Part shown: one piece after another, positions 27,248 to 36,226 of the stretch
Numbering within the stretch: position 1 is the first letter of the stretch
Layout: each line of letters starts with the position of its first letter
Source of the DNA: Nostoc desertorum CM1-VF14
GTDB lineage: Bacteria > Cyanobacteriota > Cyanobacteriia > Cyanobacteriales > Nostocaceae
Assembly: GCA_019359245.1 (NCBI GenBank)
Contig: JAHHHR010000014.1
Coordinates: 1-64,000 of the forward strand
DNA length: 64,000 nucleotides
Direction: 5' to 3'
The notes under the pieces: generated by a model
The model's database searches: none
The model's input: only the letters and a program-made list of their open reading frames with translations
Told to the model about the DNA's origin: nothing
Position numbers and translations under genes: made by a program

Positions 27248-30200
27248 ATGACCCCGACTGTCTCTCAATCCCAGACCAAAATCATCTCACAAGCAATTGA
27301 GCAACTGCGCTCTTTTTGTCAAGTTAATCTTCAGTCTAGTTGGCTATACCAGGAATCTGACCTGATAATTACTGATGTTGTAGCTGCTGATGTGTCTAAT
27401 TGGCAACCTGTCCAGTTGAATGCTAAAGAACATATCGCTTGGACAGGTGGGAAAAAAGCGCTATGGCTAGTGCAAAGATTGGTGGTTCCCCAAGATTTAC
27501 AGGGCTATCCCTTAGCTGGGTTATCTTTGCGGCTGGCGCTAGTTTGGTGGGCAGATTCTGCTGAGATTTATGTGAATGGAGAGTTAGTGCTGGAGGGTGA
27601 TTTATTTGATTGTTCGCCTAGAGTGCTTATCAGTCAGGGGGTGAAGCCAGGGGAAGAGTTTATTGTGGCTTTGCGGTTAGTGAGTCCGGAACATTGTGAT
27701 GGTGCTTTAGTGCGATCGCTTTTAATTTATGAGTCTACTGTTGATAATAATCCCGATCCGGGTTTTGTGGCTGATGAGTTAGCTGTGGCGCAACTTTATT
27801 TGGAAAAATTTGCACCGGAGAAGTTGGATGTTTTGGCAGCGATGGTGGGGGAGGTTACGAACCGCCTTTCCTTCGGAACGCTATGCGAACGCGCAGCGTC
27901 TCGTAGAGAAGACGCCAAGGACACCAAGGAAGAGTTAGTAAGGTTACGCCGAAATTTAATTGAATCCAACATCTTAGCCCCCCTTAAAAAGGGGGGTTGG
28001 GGGGATCTAAAATCTAAAATTTTCTTATTGGGTCATGCTCATTTAGATTTAGCATGGCTATGGCCTGTGAGTGAAACTTGGAATGCAGCGCAAAACACTT
28101 TTGAGTCGGTTTTGAAGTTGCAAGAAGATTTTCCTGAGTTAATTTTCTGTCATTCAACTCCCGCACTTTATGCTTGGATTGAAGAACATCGCCCGGATTT
28201 GTTTAAGGCCATTCAAGCACAGGTAGCTGCTGGACGTTGGGAAGTTGTCGGCGGAATGTGGGTGGAACCAGAACTCAACTTAATTGCTGGTGAATCAATA
28301 GTCCGTCAGCTATTGTATGGTCAGCGCTATATCCAGGAAAAATTTGGCACGCTTTCACCTGTGGTGTGGGTTCCAGATTCTTTTGGTTTTTGTGCCACTT
28401 TACCGCAGTTTTTCGCTAATGCCGGGATTGAATATTTTGTCACGCAGAAATTGCGGTGGAATGATACTACTAAATTTGATTATGGGGCTTTTTGGTGGCG
28501 ATCGCCTGACGGTAGCGAAGTCTTTAGTTTGATGTCTGCACCTATCGGTGAAAGCATTGATCCAGTTAAAATGGCATCCTACGCTCTTGAATGGCAATCC
28601 CAAACTGGTTTACCAGAATCTCTCTGGCTTCCCGGTGTCGGCGACCACGGCGGCGGCCCCACCCGTGATATGTTAGAAACCGCTCAACGCTGGCAAAAGT
28701 CACCTTTCTTCCCAGACTTAGAATTTACGACAGCTGAAAAGTATTTACAGCAAATCAGTAAAGGAGGCAGGAGGCAGGAGGCAGAAGGCAGAAGTTCTGA
28801 TTCTTCGTCATTTCCTATTTGGGATGACGAACTATACCTAGAATTCCATCGCGGTTGCTACACTACCCACGCAGACCAAAAACGCTGGAATCGTCGTTGT
28901 GAAAATTTATTGTATCAAGCTGAACTATTTGCTACTTTGGCAACTGTAAGCTGTGGCGTGACATATCCTAAAGCAGAAATCGAAGCAGCTTGGAAACTAG
29001 TGTTATTTCAACAGTTTCACGATATTTTACCCGGTTCTTCAATTACCCAAGTTTACACAGATGCGTTGCCCCAGTGGGAGCAAGTGGAACAAGTGGGAAC
29101 GAAGATATTACAAGAATCACTTTTAGCGATCGCATCTCACATTACCCTATCAGAACCACCAAAACCCGATAGTTTGCCTATTTTCGTTTTTAATTCTCTC
29201 AATTGGCAGCGTTCTGAGGTAGTCTCTGTAGCCTTACCCACACCAGAGGAATGGCAGATTTACGATACTTCTGGAAAGCAGCTTATCTCCCAATTATCTG
29301 AACCATCAACGCTACTATTTTTCGCTACTGAAATTCCACCCGTAGGCTACCGCATATTTTGGCTTTCCCCCTCATCCCCCTCATCCTCCTCATCCCCCTC
29401 ATCTCCGCTCCTGCCAGACTGGATTTTAGAAAATGAATTCTTGCGAGTTATCATTGACCCTGATACCGGAGATTTATCAAGTATTTTTGATAAAACTTAT
29501 CAGCGAGAAGTTTTGAGTGGCGCAGGGAACCAATTACAAGCTTTTAAAGATAGCGGTCAATATTGGGATGCTTGGAATATTGACCCCAATTATGCCCAAC
29601 ATCCTTTACCCTCAACTAATCTTCAATCTATTCAGTGGTTAGAACAAGGCCCGGTGCAAAGCCGTGTACGCGTGGTGCGTCAGTTGGGGGAATCGGAATT
29701 TTGCCAAGACTATATTCTGCAAGCTGGTTCACCTCTGCTAAAGATAGCTACTACTGTCAACTGGCAAGAAAATCATGTATTGGTGAAAGCTGCTTTTCCT
29801 CTGAATGTTGAAGCAGATTTTGCTACCTATGAAATTCCCTGTGGCGCGATTCGCCGCCCAACTCAACGACAAACCCCCGTAGAACAGGCAAAATGGGAAG
29901 TTCCTGCTTTGCGTTGGGCTGATTTGACAGGAGAAACACAGGAGGGTATTCACGGAGTTAGTTTGCTAAATGATTGTAAATACGGTTACGACAGTAAACC
30001 AAATCAACTCCGTCTGACACTCTTACGCAGTCCTAATTGGCCAGACTCAGAGGCTGATAAAGGTTTTCACGAGTTTACATATACCTTATATCCTCATGCT
30101 GGTAGCTGGGAATCAGCCCATACAGTACAGCGCGGCTATGAATTGAATATACCCTTACAAGTGATATTGAATCCTGTTAATGAAAACCCACCCGAAAATC

Positions 30201-30514
30201 CTCCCTTCTCTGTTGGTAAAGAGGGGTTGGGGGTGAGTTTCTTAGATTTATCATCTGAAAATTTAATCTTAACGGCCTTAAAGCTATCAGAGGATGATCC
30301 ACAGCAATTAATTCTGCGGTGTTATGAATGTCACGGAGAAACAGCCGAGTTATCTTGGCAAAGTGATTTAGGGTTAAATCTAGGAGATACAGTAGATTTA
30401 TTAGAGCGTTCCTCTACTCCTGAATTCTCATCTGAGCAACAAATCTTGACGATACAGCCTTGGAAAATCGCCAGTTTCAAGGTAATACCAGCGATTAATC
30501 CCAGGCTGGAGTAA
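27248..30514 (+). CDS. GH38 alpha-mannosidase with in-frame repeat insertions
   Basis: 1088 residues. The metal-binding start of the catalytic domain is LLGHAHLDLAWLWP (about residue 260), and the nucleophile Asp is in WVPDSFGFCATLPQ (about 376). The middle and C-terminal GH38 domains follow, with the early beta-sandwich domain (residues 1-200) upstream. It would hydrolyse alpha-mannosides, probably in the cytoplasm since no signal peptide is seen. Five stretches look like repeat DNA kept in frame: about residues 205-235, 242-257, 505-520, 707-722 (Ser/Pro run) and 980-1000. They avoid the catalytic motifs, so activity may persist. Confidence 0.88.
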   Translation: MTPTVSQSQTKIISQAIEQLRSFCQVNLQSSWLYQESDLIITDVVAADVSNWQPVQLNAKEHIAWTGGKKALWLVQRLVVPQDLQGYPLAGLSLRLALVWWADSAEIYVNGELVLEGDLFDCSPRVLISQGVKPGEEFIVALRLVSPEHCDGALVRSLLIYESTVDNNPDPGFVADELAVAQLYLEKFAPEKLDVLAAMVGEVTNRLSFGTLCERAASRREDAKDTKEELVRLRRNLIESNILAPLKKGGWGDLKSKIFLLGHAHLDLAWLWPVSETWNAAQNTFESVLKLQEDFPELIFCHSTPALYAWIEEHRPDLFKAIQAQVAAGRWEVVGGMWVEPELNLIAGESIVRQLLYGQRYIQEKFGTLSPVVWVPDSFGFCATLPQFFANAGIEYFVTQKLRWNDTTKFDYGAFWWRSPDGSEVFSLMSAPIGESIDPVKMASYALEWQSQTGLPESLWLPGVGDHGGGPTRDMLETAQRWQKSPFFPDLEFTTAEKYLQQISKGGRRQEAEGRSSDSSSFPIWDDELYLEFHRGCYTTHADQKRWNRRCENLLYQAELFATLATVSCGVTYPKAEIEAAWKLVLFQQFHDILPGSSITQVYTDALPQWEQVEQVGTKILQESLLAIASHITLSEPPKPDSLPIFVFNSLNWQRSEVVSVALPTPEEWQIYDTSGKQLISQLSEPSTLLFFATEIPPVGYRIFWLSPSSPSSSSSPSSPLLPDWILENEFLRVIIDPDTGDLSSIFDKTYQREVLSGAGNQLQAFKDSGQYWDAWNIDPNYAQHPLPSTNLQSIQWLEQGPVQSRVRVVRQLGESEFCQDYILQAGSPLLKIATTVNWQENHVLVKAAFPLNVEADFATYEIPCGAIRRPTQRQTPVEQAKWEVPALRWADLTGETQEGIHGVSLLNDCKYGYDSKPNQLRLTLLRSPNWPDSEADKGFHEFTYTLYPHAGSWESAHTVQRGYELNIPLQVILNPVNENPPENPPFSVGKEGLGVSFLDLSSENLILTALKLSEDDPQQLILRCYECHGETAELSWQSDLGLNLGDTVDLLERSSTPEFSSEQQILTIQPWKIASFKVIPAINPRLE

Positions 30515-30590
30515 GCAACTAGTGCTATGTCAGTGGTCAGTTGTAGTTTTCCACAAACCATTGACAAATGACAAATGACTAATGACTCTT

Positions 30591-30722
30591 TTAATCTTCA
30601 TGATCATCAAACGGATCGTTCAATTCCTTGCTAGGAGGGCCAAAGGAGGTATAAATCGAAATTCCGGTGATGGCAACCACCACGGCAGCCATAGAAATGC
30701 TAAGAACTATTGCGGGTTCCAT
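30591..30722 (-). CDS. psbN: PsbN, photosystem II assembly factor
   Basis: A 43-residue protein (MEPAIVLSISMAAVVVAI at the start, YTSFGPPSKELNDPF, ending DHED) that matches PsbN over its full length. One transmembrane helix covers about residues 4-24. PsbN is a thylakoid protein needed for photosystem II assembly and repair rather than a stable subunit. As in plants and other cyanobacteria, it is coded on the strand opposite psbH, with 85 bases between the two starts. Confidence 0.95.
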   Translation of the reverse strand: MEPAIVLSISMAAVVVAITGISIYTSFGPPSKELNDPFDDHED

Positions 30723-30807
30723 AATTGAGAGATAGATGATGAGTGCTATTCTTATAGAATATTACAGAAGATTAAAAAAAGCTTTGGCAAGTAATATTAG
30801 GTGAACT

Positions 30808-31011
30808 ATGGCACAAAGGACTCGGTTGGGAGATATCCTAAAACCACTTAACTCTGAGTATGGGAAAGTGGCTCCAGGTTGGGGTACTACCCCTGTGATG
30901 GCTGTTTTTATTGGGCTATTTTTTGTGTTTCTGCTGATTATTCTGCAACTATACAATAGAACATTGTTGGTTCAGGATGTAAATGTCGATTGGCGGAGTT
31001 TAGGACGCTAA
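30808..31011 (+). CDS. psbH: Photosystem II protein PsbH
   Basis: A 67-residue subunit of the photosystem II core: [19 protein letters not shown] at the stromal N-terminus, WGTTPVMA, then one transmembrane helix at about 30-50, and a lumenal tail. The length is the cyanobacterial norm, lacking the phosphorylated plant extension. AGGTGA lies just before the ATG. It is a single gene with its own terminator, divergent from psbN. Confidence 0.97.
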   Translation: MAQRTRLGDILKPLNSEYGKVAPGWGTTPVMAVFIGLFFVFLLIILQLYNRTLLVQDVNVDWRSLGR

Positions 31012-31052
31012 CAGATACATAGCTATCAAGTTTGGATCACAAGTTATGTTAC

Positions 31053-31078
31053 ACCCGGTTCTTCCGGGTTTTTTTTTC
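31053..31078 (+). terminator. Rho-independent terminator after psbH
   Basis: The stem ACCCGG (31053-31058) and CCGGGT (31064-31069), with loop TTCTT, runs into a tract of nine or more T. It lies 42 bases after the psbH stop. Confidence 0.9.
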
Positions 31079-31162
31079 AAGGCTCAGTGCATACTAACCA
31101 TTGAGTAGACTAAATAATATCTGAGTTTCTATAGTGGTTCTATAAGTTTACAGGAGACAAAA

Positions 31163-31435
31163 ATGAATATATTTGGTATTGGTCTGCCGGAAATGGCTGT
31201 AATTATGACAGTAGCACTGTTAATCTTTGGTCCAAAGAAGCTGCCAGAGATTGGCCGGAGTGTGGGCAAAACAATTCGTAGTTTTCAAGAAGCTTCTAAG
31301 GATTTTCAAAGCGAGTTTCAAAAAGAAGCAGAACAGTTAGAAGAAGTTGTCAAGACTACTGCTGAATTGGAACCTAAGCAAATCTACCCTGCTAAATCTG
31401 AGCAGGATACCGCTAGTTCTTCCCAACCTAGCTAG
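31163..31435 (+). CDS. tatA: Twin-arginine translocase subunit TatA
   Basis: 90 residues: one N-terminal transmembrane helix (about 5-22, GLPEMAVIMTVALLIFG), the FGPKKLPEIGRSVGKTIRSFQ hinge and amphipathic helix, then an acidic, disordered tail. TatA forms the pore-like oligomer that carries folded Tat substrates across thylakoid and plasma membranes; the PhoX protein of this window is such a substrate. A TatA or TatE/B-like role cannot be separated by sequence alone. It is preceded by CAGGAGAC. Confidence 0.93.
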   Translation: MNIFGIGLPEMAVIMTVALLIFGPKKLPEIGRSVGKTIRSFQEASKDFQSEFQKEAEQLEEVVKTTAELEPKQIYPAKSEQDTASSSQPS

Positions 31436-31499
31436 GAAATCATACAGATTTTGGATTCTAGATTGTTTTCCGGTTCAGAGCAATGTCTTTGGTGGATGA

Positions 31500-31600
31500 A
31501 ACAAATCCAAAAGACGCTCGTAAGCGGTAGCGTTGCGTTAGCCATGCAGGAGCGTCTCTAAGAGTTGCTATGCCCAAAGCTTTACGCTGCGCTATTGTCA
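31500..31600. repeat. Interspersed GC-rich repeat between tatA and pth
   Basis: The segment contains agacgctcgtaagcggtagc, gcgttagccatgc and gagcgtctctaagag, with self-complementary parts (agacgctc/gagcgtct). Related gcgttagc/gcgtctc strings occur upstream of ccmM and inside the mannosidase gene. Near 31655, copies of aaatctaaa follow just before pth. Confidence 0.6.
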
Positions 31601-31690
31601 ATCTAAAATCACCAAGCTCTATAACCTTGTGGTCTATTTCAATCCAAAATTGCAAATCTAAAATCTAAAATTAGATCGACTGTAGACAAA

Positions 31691-32332
31691 ATGACAGAAG
31701 CTGTTACGCAAGCAGCTTTGGTGATTCCCCAGCTAATTGTCGGGTTGGGGAATCCAGAAGCTAAATATGACCAAACGCGCCATAATATCGGCTTTGCTGC
31801 TGTAGAAGCTCTCTCCCGTTCTTGGCGCATTCCCTTGGCAGAAAACCGCAAGTTTCAAGGTGAGTATGGCGAGGGTATGGTTCCAAGTAGAGGTAAGATT
31901 CGCTTGCTAAAGCCCTTAACTTATATGAATCGCTCAGGACAAGCAATACAAGCGGTGACAAGTTGGTATAAATTGCCGCCTGAGTCAGTGCTGGTGATTT
32001 ATGACGATATGGATTTGCCCTTGGGAAAAACTCGTCTGCGCTTATCTGGTTCGGCTGGGGGACATAACGGTATGAAAAGTGCGATCGCACATCTTAGTAC
32101 CCAAAACTTTCCCCGTTTACGAATCGGTATTGGTAAACCCAAAGGTGCAGCTAATAACGATGATTCTGATGCTGTTTCTCATGTGCTGGGGCGATTTTCG
32201 GCAGCAGAAAATCAGCAAATGTCTCTTGTACTTCAGTTCGTGGTTGAGTGCATTGAACTAAGCCTCAAGCAGGGAGTAGAAAAGGCGATGAATGTTTGTA
32301 ATAGCCGCACCATTAATAATTCTGAGTCTTAG
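31691..32332 (+). CDS. pth: Peptidyl-tRNA hydrolase
   Basis: 213 residues. The N-terminal active-site region is IVGLGNPEAKYDQTRHNIGF, with the catalytic His in TRHNIGF and substrate-binding Asn in GLGNP. LLKPLTYMNRSGQAI, VIYDDMDLPLGKTRLRLSGSAGGHNGMKSA and FPRLRIGIGKP are the remaining signatures. It releases tRNA from prematurely dissociated peptidyl-tRNA. About 17 residues precede the usual core, and the start at 31691 fits this slightly extended N-terminus. Confidence 0.96.
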   Translation: MTEAVTQAALVIPQLIVGLGNPEAKYDQTRHNIGFAAVEALSRSWRIPLAENRKFQGEYGEGMVPSRGKIRLLKPLTYMNRSGQAIQAVTSWYKLPPESVLVIYDDMDLPLGKTRLRLSGSAGGHNGMKSAIAHLSTQNFPRLRIGIGKPKGAANNDDSDAVSHVLGRFSAAENQQMSLVLQFVVECIELSLKQGVEKAMNVCNSRTINNSES

Positions 32333-32516
32333 GGTTAGATGAATACTCCCTCGTAAGTTTGGCAAAGGCGTTTATTTTGGTTGATGGGCAGCGATTTTAG
32401 CTTGCTCCATCCAACTTAGATCAAGCCTATTAATGCCTTGTATGCATAAGGAAGTGATTCATCTATACCCTAATTTGGGGTGCGGCATACTTTACTTAAG
32501 TTTTGCAAAAATAATG

Positions 32517-32544
32517 GCGATGTCTACGACGGGCTACGCCTACG
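32517..32544 (+). repeat. Interspersed repeat copy (gatgtctacgacgggctacg type)
   Basis: The core gatgtctacgacgggctacg followed by cctac (32519-32543) recurs in degenerate form at 38705-38725, 56841-56865 (inverted) and inside the antiporter remnant near 58859. It is non-coding here. Confidence 0.65.
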
Positions 32545-32603
32545 TGCTGTTGCCTGTTTTAGGTTATAAATCTCAAGCAACGCCAGTACTACGCCAAATA
32601 GGT

Positions 32604-32783
32604 TTATTTAAAATGTTTTTTGCGTCTAGCTTCCACTGCCTTACGTTTGCGCTTTTCTATTGGTGTTTCAAAGTGCCGATGATATTTCACATCAGCTAAT
32701 ATCCCAGCTTTGGAAACCTGACGTTTAAACCGCCGCAAAGCTGAGTCTATTGCTTCGTTCTCTCCAAGAATCACTTTGGTCAT
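32604..32783 (-). CDS. rpsU: 30S ribosomal protein S21
   Basis: About 59 residues from [23 protein letters not shown], through [22 protein letters not shown], the full S21 signature; the very basic C-terminus binds 16S rRNA. The frame is open to an ATG at 32816, which would add 11 residues. I prefer the start at 32783, which has AGG 6 bases upstream and matches the normal family N-terminus. Cyanobacteria often carry several S21 paralogues with different expression; which one this is cannot be told. Confidence 0.93.
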   Translation of the reverse strand: MTKVILGENEAIDSALRRFKRQVSKAGILADVKYHRHFETPIEKRKRKAVEARRKKHFK

Positions 32784-32820
32784 TCTTGCCTGTTCCTCAT
32801 AATCAATAGTTTCCATTTTA

Positions 32821-33266
32821 ATACTACCTTCAACCTTAGCAAAACCCCTCTAAGCTAAAGTCATGATTAAGAGGCTATTCATCCGGTTAAGGCGGGTTAT
32901 GTCTGCTTCTGCCTAGCGAAATTGGTGCTTAACTAAATGTTAATCTAAATAGTCTAATGCGCTCTTTAGAAGCAATAGAGAAGATGGGAAAATTATAATG
33001 CTAAATTTTTATCGCTGTACTATCAACTGGGCAAGAATGTAGTATTAATTACTAAAAATATGAAAAATACTTTTACATTTTTAATAGCTGAAGCTAATTT
33101 AAATCCGATTAGAGTGGAGTTCTGAAAATTTTACTTAAATTTGACCTTAAATTAGATGAGCTTGCGTAAATATACTGCTAAATGCCCCAGGCTGCCTGAA
33201 GATGTCAGTACAAGTAATGTTGATTACATAAAAGTCCTTGCCAGCGTTTTATCAAGGTGCTTTAAT
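32821..33266. other. Gene-free stretch between rpsU and the SPFH gene
   Basis: About 445 AT-rich bases without a supportable gene; this is the upstream region of both rpsU (minus strand) and the SPFH gene (plus strand). No clear operator or RNA gene was recognised. Confidence 0.5.
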
Positions 33267-33369
33267 AGCGATGTCTAACGACAAGAAGCAGAGCTTCTAC
33301 GCATTCTGCGAAACAGCCTACTTACAGAATATGTACAAGACGCGCAGCGACTTGACATCAGACATCGCT
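33267..33369. mobile_element. Repeat element bounded by 10-base inverted repeats
   Basis: AGCGATGTCT at 33267-33276 and its exact reverse complement AGACATCGCT at 33360-33369 enclose 83 bases with a further GAAGC/GCTTC hairpin and gcgcagcg strings. The outer repeat matches the gcgatgtct core of the interspersed repeat family elsewhere in the window. Confidence 0.5.
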
Positions 33370-33474
33370 GCTGGTGTATATAATTACAGACTCAAAACAT
33401 TAAACTCAAAGATATGACAAGCTATTAGCATATCTTTGACACTAAATTCTCCCAAACGCTGAATAGGAGTATAT

Positions 33475-34317
33475 ATGGAACCAATCATTTTTATAGTTTT
33501 AGTGCTTATAGGTTATGCCTTAGGTTCTGCAAAACTGATTAATCAAGGGAATGAAGCTCTAGTCGAACGTATGGGACGGTATCATCGGAAACTTAAGCCT
33601 GGGCTGAACTTTATTGTTCCCTTTGTAGATCAGATAGTGATGGAAGATACAACACGAGAGCAGTTTATAGACATCAAACCTCAGAATGTAATCACCCAAG
33701 ATAATATTTACGTGGAAGTTGATGCTATTGTGTACTGGCGCCTTATAGATATTGAGAAAAGCTTTTATGCTATTGAGGATCTCCAAGGGGCACTGACACA
33801 GATAACCACAACCACACTCCGGGAAATCATTGCTCAAAACACCTTAGAGCAGACCAATGTCTCCAGAACGGAGATGCACTCAGCTATTATAGAGCAGTTG
33901 AATGAGGTAACGGAAGATTGGGGAGTTGAGATTCTCCGGTTAGACCTTCAGAGAATTACCCTACCTGAGAGTGTACGAAAGTCTAGGGAAGAGGAGCAAG
34001 CTGCCGTAATCAAAAAACGGGCACTGATTACCGAAGCAGAAGGGGAAAAGGAAGCTGCTATAAAAAAAGCAGAAGGAACTATGGCTTCAGTACAAATCAT
34101 CTCTCAAGCTCTCCGTTCCAATCCAGATAGTAGGGACATTCTGCGGTATCTTGTGGCTCAAGATTATGTAGATGCTAGCCAAAAACTTGGTGAGAGCAAT
34201 AATGCCAAAATTGTCTTTGTAGACCCAGCTAACTCAAGCGAAATGTTTCAGGAGTTGATAGCTGAATCAGTAAATACCGAAGATAACGGCAAAAAACGCG
34301 AAAACGGTAATACCTAA
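33475..34317 (+). CDS. SPFH/stomatin-family membrane protein
   Basis: 280 residues. One N-terminal hydrophobic segment (about 2-18) anchors the protein. An SPFH/band-7 domain follows (about 25-190; NEALVERMGRYHRKLKPGLNFIVPFVD, DNIYVEVDAIVYWR), then an Ala/Glu/Lys-rich coiled coil (about 175-215) and an acidic tail. Such proteins form ring-like oligomers that scaffold membrane microdomains and often regulate proteases. No NfeD-type partner gene is adjacent, and the downstream folP gene is convergent. Confidence 0.9.
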   Translation: MEPIIFIVLVLIGYALGSAKLINQGNEALVERMGRYHRKLKPGLNFIVPFVDQIVMEDTTREQFIDIKPQNVITQDNIYVEVDAIVYWRLIDIEKSFYAIEDLQGALTQITTTTLREIIAQNTLEQTNVSRTEMHSAIIEQLNEVTEDWGVEILRLDLQRITLPESVRKSREEEQAAVIKKRALITEAEGEKEAAIKKAEGTMASVQIISQALRSNPDSRDILRYLVAQDYVDASQKLGESNNAKIVFVDPANSSEMFQELIAESVNTEDNGKKRENGNT

Positions 34318-34325
34318 CAATCACG

Positions 34326-35174
34326 CTATGTAAATTGTCTCAGTAGCGCATCGGCTACTAGTGAAACATCATGCATTTCTTGAACATCGTGAACTCGGAG
34401 GATATCAGCGCCATTAAAAATAGCAGCACAACAAGCTGCTGCCGTTCCCCAAGCTCGTGCTTTTGGATCTGGTTGATTTAAAATGCGACCAATGAAACTT
34501 TTACGGGATGCTCCTACTAAGATAGGGCAGTTGAGTTGTGAGAGCGATCGCAAGCGGCGAAAAATTTCTAAATTTTGCTCATAGTTCTTAGCAAAACCAA
34601 TACCAGGATCAATAATAATTTTATTCGGATCGATGCCCGCAGTAGTTGCTACCTGAATTTGCCGAGCCAAAAAACTATAAATCTCTGTGAGCAAATCTTG
34701 ATAATCAGTTTGTTGTTGCATTGTCTGTGGTGTTCCCCGAATGTGCATTAAAATAATCGGCACACCTAACTCTGCAACTGTTGGTAACATTTCTGAGTCA
34801 AAAGTGCCGCCAGAAATATCATTAATAATATCCGCTCCAGCTTCTACAGATGCCTTGGCTACAGCAGCACGGGTAGTATCGACAGAAATCGGGACTGAAA
34901 TTTCTGGTCTTAGCACCTGTAACACCGATAAAACCCGGTCAAGTTCCTCCGCCAGAGTTATTTGCTTTGCCCCTGGTCGAGTTGATTGACCGCCCACATC
35001 GATAATGTCAGCACCAGCAGCTACCAATGCTTGCGCCTGTACTAAAGCAGCAGAGGTAGTGTTAAACTCACCCCCATCACTAAAGCTATCAGGCGTCACA
35101 TTCAAAATGCCCATCAAATAAGTCCGCTGTCCCCACTCGAAACAGCGTCCCCGAATTATCAAGTTGCTTGGCAT
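34326..35174 (-). CDS. folP: Dihydropteroate synthase
   Basis: 282 residues, TIM-barrel enzyme of folate synthesis joining p-aminobenzoate to 6-hydroxymethyl-dihydropterin pyrophosphate. Motifs are MGILNVTPDSFSDGGEF at 23-39, DVGGQSTRPGA, DTTRAAVA, NDISGG, DPGIGFAKN and GASRKSFIG. It is downstream of tpiA on the same strand, with a hairpin repeat in the 52-base gap. Confidence 0.97.
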   Translation of the reverse strand: MPSNLIIRGRCFEWGQRTYLMGILNVTPDSFSDGGEFNTTSAALVQAQALVAAGADIIDVGGQSTRPGAKQITLAEELDRVLSVLQVLRPEISVPISVDTTRAAVAKASVEAGADIINDISGGTFDSEMLPTVAELGVPIILMHIRGTPQTMQQQTDYQDLLTEIYSFLARQIQVATTAGIDPNKIIIDPGIGFAKNYEQNLEIFRRLRSLSQLNCPILVGASRKSFIGRILNQPDPKARAWGTAAACCAAIFNGADILRVHDVQEMHDVSLVADALLRQFT

Positions 35175-35190
35175 AAATCTACATTAGGCA

Positions 35191-35211
35191 TTCCCATGCT
35201 CTGCATGGGAA
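35191..35211. terminator. Hairpin repeat between tpiA and folP
   Basis: TTCCCATGC (35191-35199) and GCATGGGAA (35203-35211) form a perfect 9-bp stem with a 3-base loop. The sequence is a common Nostoc intergenic repeat. On the minus strand it lies between tpiA and folP and has no T-run after it, so termination is possible but weak. Confidence 0.45.
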
Positions 35212-35226
35212 CGAGAAAAAAACACA

Positions 35227-35973
35227 TTACACTGACTTAAAATTCACAATTCGAGCGAAACTCTCAGGTTCTAGACTTGCACCTCCCACGAGGACACCAT
35301 CAATTTCTGGTTGAGCCATGATCTCATCAATATTATTTGGCTTAACTGAGCCACCATATTGAATTGATACATTTGTATTACTCAACTGGCTACGAATTAA
35401 GCCAATAATTCGATTAGCTTCCACTGCTTCACAAGTTTCACCCGTGCCAATCGCCCAAATCGGTTCATAGGCAATCACCAAATTACTTTGATCAATATCT
35501 AATAAGCCTTTGTCGAGTTGGAGAGAAATCAGTGATTCAGTTTCTCCCGCATCTCGTTGTTGTTTGCTTTCGCCAACACAGAGAATTGGGGTCAAACCAA
35601 ACCTTTGAGCAGTTCGGAGGCGCAGATTAACGGTTGCGTCCGTTTCACCAAAGTATTGTCGTCGTTCGCTATGACCGACAATTACAAAGCGCACACCACT
35701 TTCTGTCAGCATTGGCCCAGAAATCTCACCTGTATAGGCTCCATATTCTTCCCAATGGATATTTTGTGCCCCCAGTTGGATGAGGCTACCGTGCAAAGTC
35801 TTGGACAAAACACTTAAATCAGTGAAAGGAGGGCACAATATCACTTCTCGCCCTTGGGGGGTTTCCTCTAAGTGGGGCAGAAATCCTCGGAGAAACTCTT
35901 GGGTTTCTGCCTGGGTTTTGTACATTTTCCAGTTGCCGGCAATAACGATTTTCCGCACAGGTAATTTAGTCAA
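35227..35973 (-). CDS. tpiA: Triosephosphate isomerase
   Basis: 248 residues, interconverts dihydroxyacetone phosphate and glyceraldehyde 3-phosphate in glycolysis and the Calvin cycle. Key residues are visible: AGNWKMYK (Asn and the catalytic Lys), [14 protein letters not shown] (His), [11 protein letters not shown] (catalytic Glu) and [10 protein letters not shown] (phosphate loop). Length is standard. The upstream region carries tandem repeats. Confidence 0.97.
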   Translation of the reverse strand: MTKLPVRKIVIAGNWKMYKTQAETQEFLRGFLPHLEETPQGREVILCPPFTDLSVLSKTLHGSLIQLGAQNIHWEEYGAYTGEISGPMLTESGVRFVIVGHSERRQYFGETDATVNLRLRTAQRFGLTPILCVGESKQQRDAGETESLISLQLDKGLLDIDQSNLVIAYEPIWAIGTGETCEAVEANRIIGLIRSQLSNTNVSIQYGGSVKPNNIDEIMAQPEIDGVLVGGASLEPESFARIVNFKSV

Positions 35974-36020
35974 GATCCTAACGATTTATTTAGATGCATT
36001 TTTCAGTTTATGACTTTTTG

Positions 36021-36098
36021 TTAGTCATTAGTCATTAGTCATTGGTCATTGGTCATTGGTCATGGGGCATTGGGCATTGGGCATTGGGCATGGGGCAT
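36021..36098. repeat. Tandem heptamer repeats upstream of the GTPase gene
   Basis: An uninterrupted run of ttagtca, ttggtca and then ttgggca/tggggca units covers nearly 80 bases. It belongs to the same short tandem repeat families seen near 1500 and 45055. A second array of aaaatct units lies at 36178-36223, immediately before the GTPase start codon. Confidence 0.9.
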
Positions 36099-36177
36099 AC
36101 TTAATTCCCCTTGTCTCCTTTGTCTGCGTTATCTCGCCAAACCGCTTCTAAAAATAACTAGGATAGTAAAGGGGGTA

Positions 36178-36223
36178 TATCTAAAATCTAAAATCTAAAA
36201 ACTAAAATCTAAAATCTAAAATT
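36178..36223. repeat. Tandem aaaatct repeats before the GTPase start codon
   Basis: At least five copies of aaaatct (one variant aaaaact) end 3 bases before the ATG at 36227. The array occupies the place of the ribosome-binding site, and no separate Shine-Dalgarno is visible. Confidence 0.85.
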
Positions 36224-36226
36224 AAT

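Noticed and set aside
31458..31655. 65-residue minus-strand frame between tatA and pth
   Set aside because: It runs mostly through an interspersed repeat; probably chance coding.
32433..32699. 88-residue plus-strand frame
   Set aside because: It covers an interspersed repeat and then runs antisense through rpsU.
36021..36223. Tandem repeats considered as a CRISPR array
   Set aside because: Units are only 7 bases, contiguous and without unique spacers, so they are short tandem repeats. No cas genes are present.
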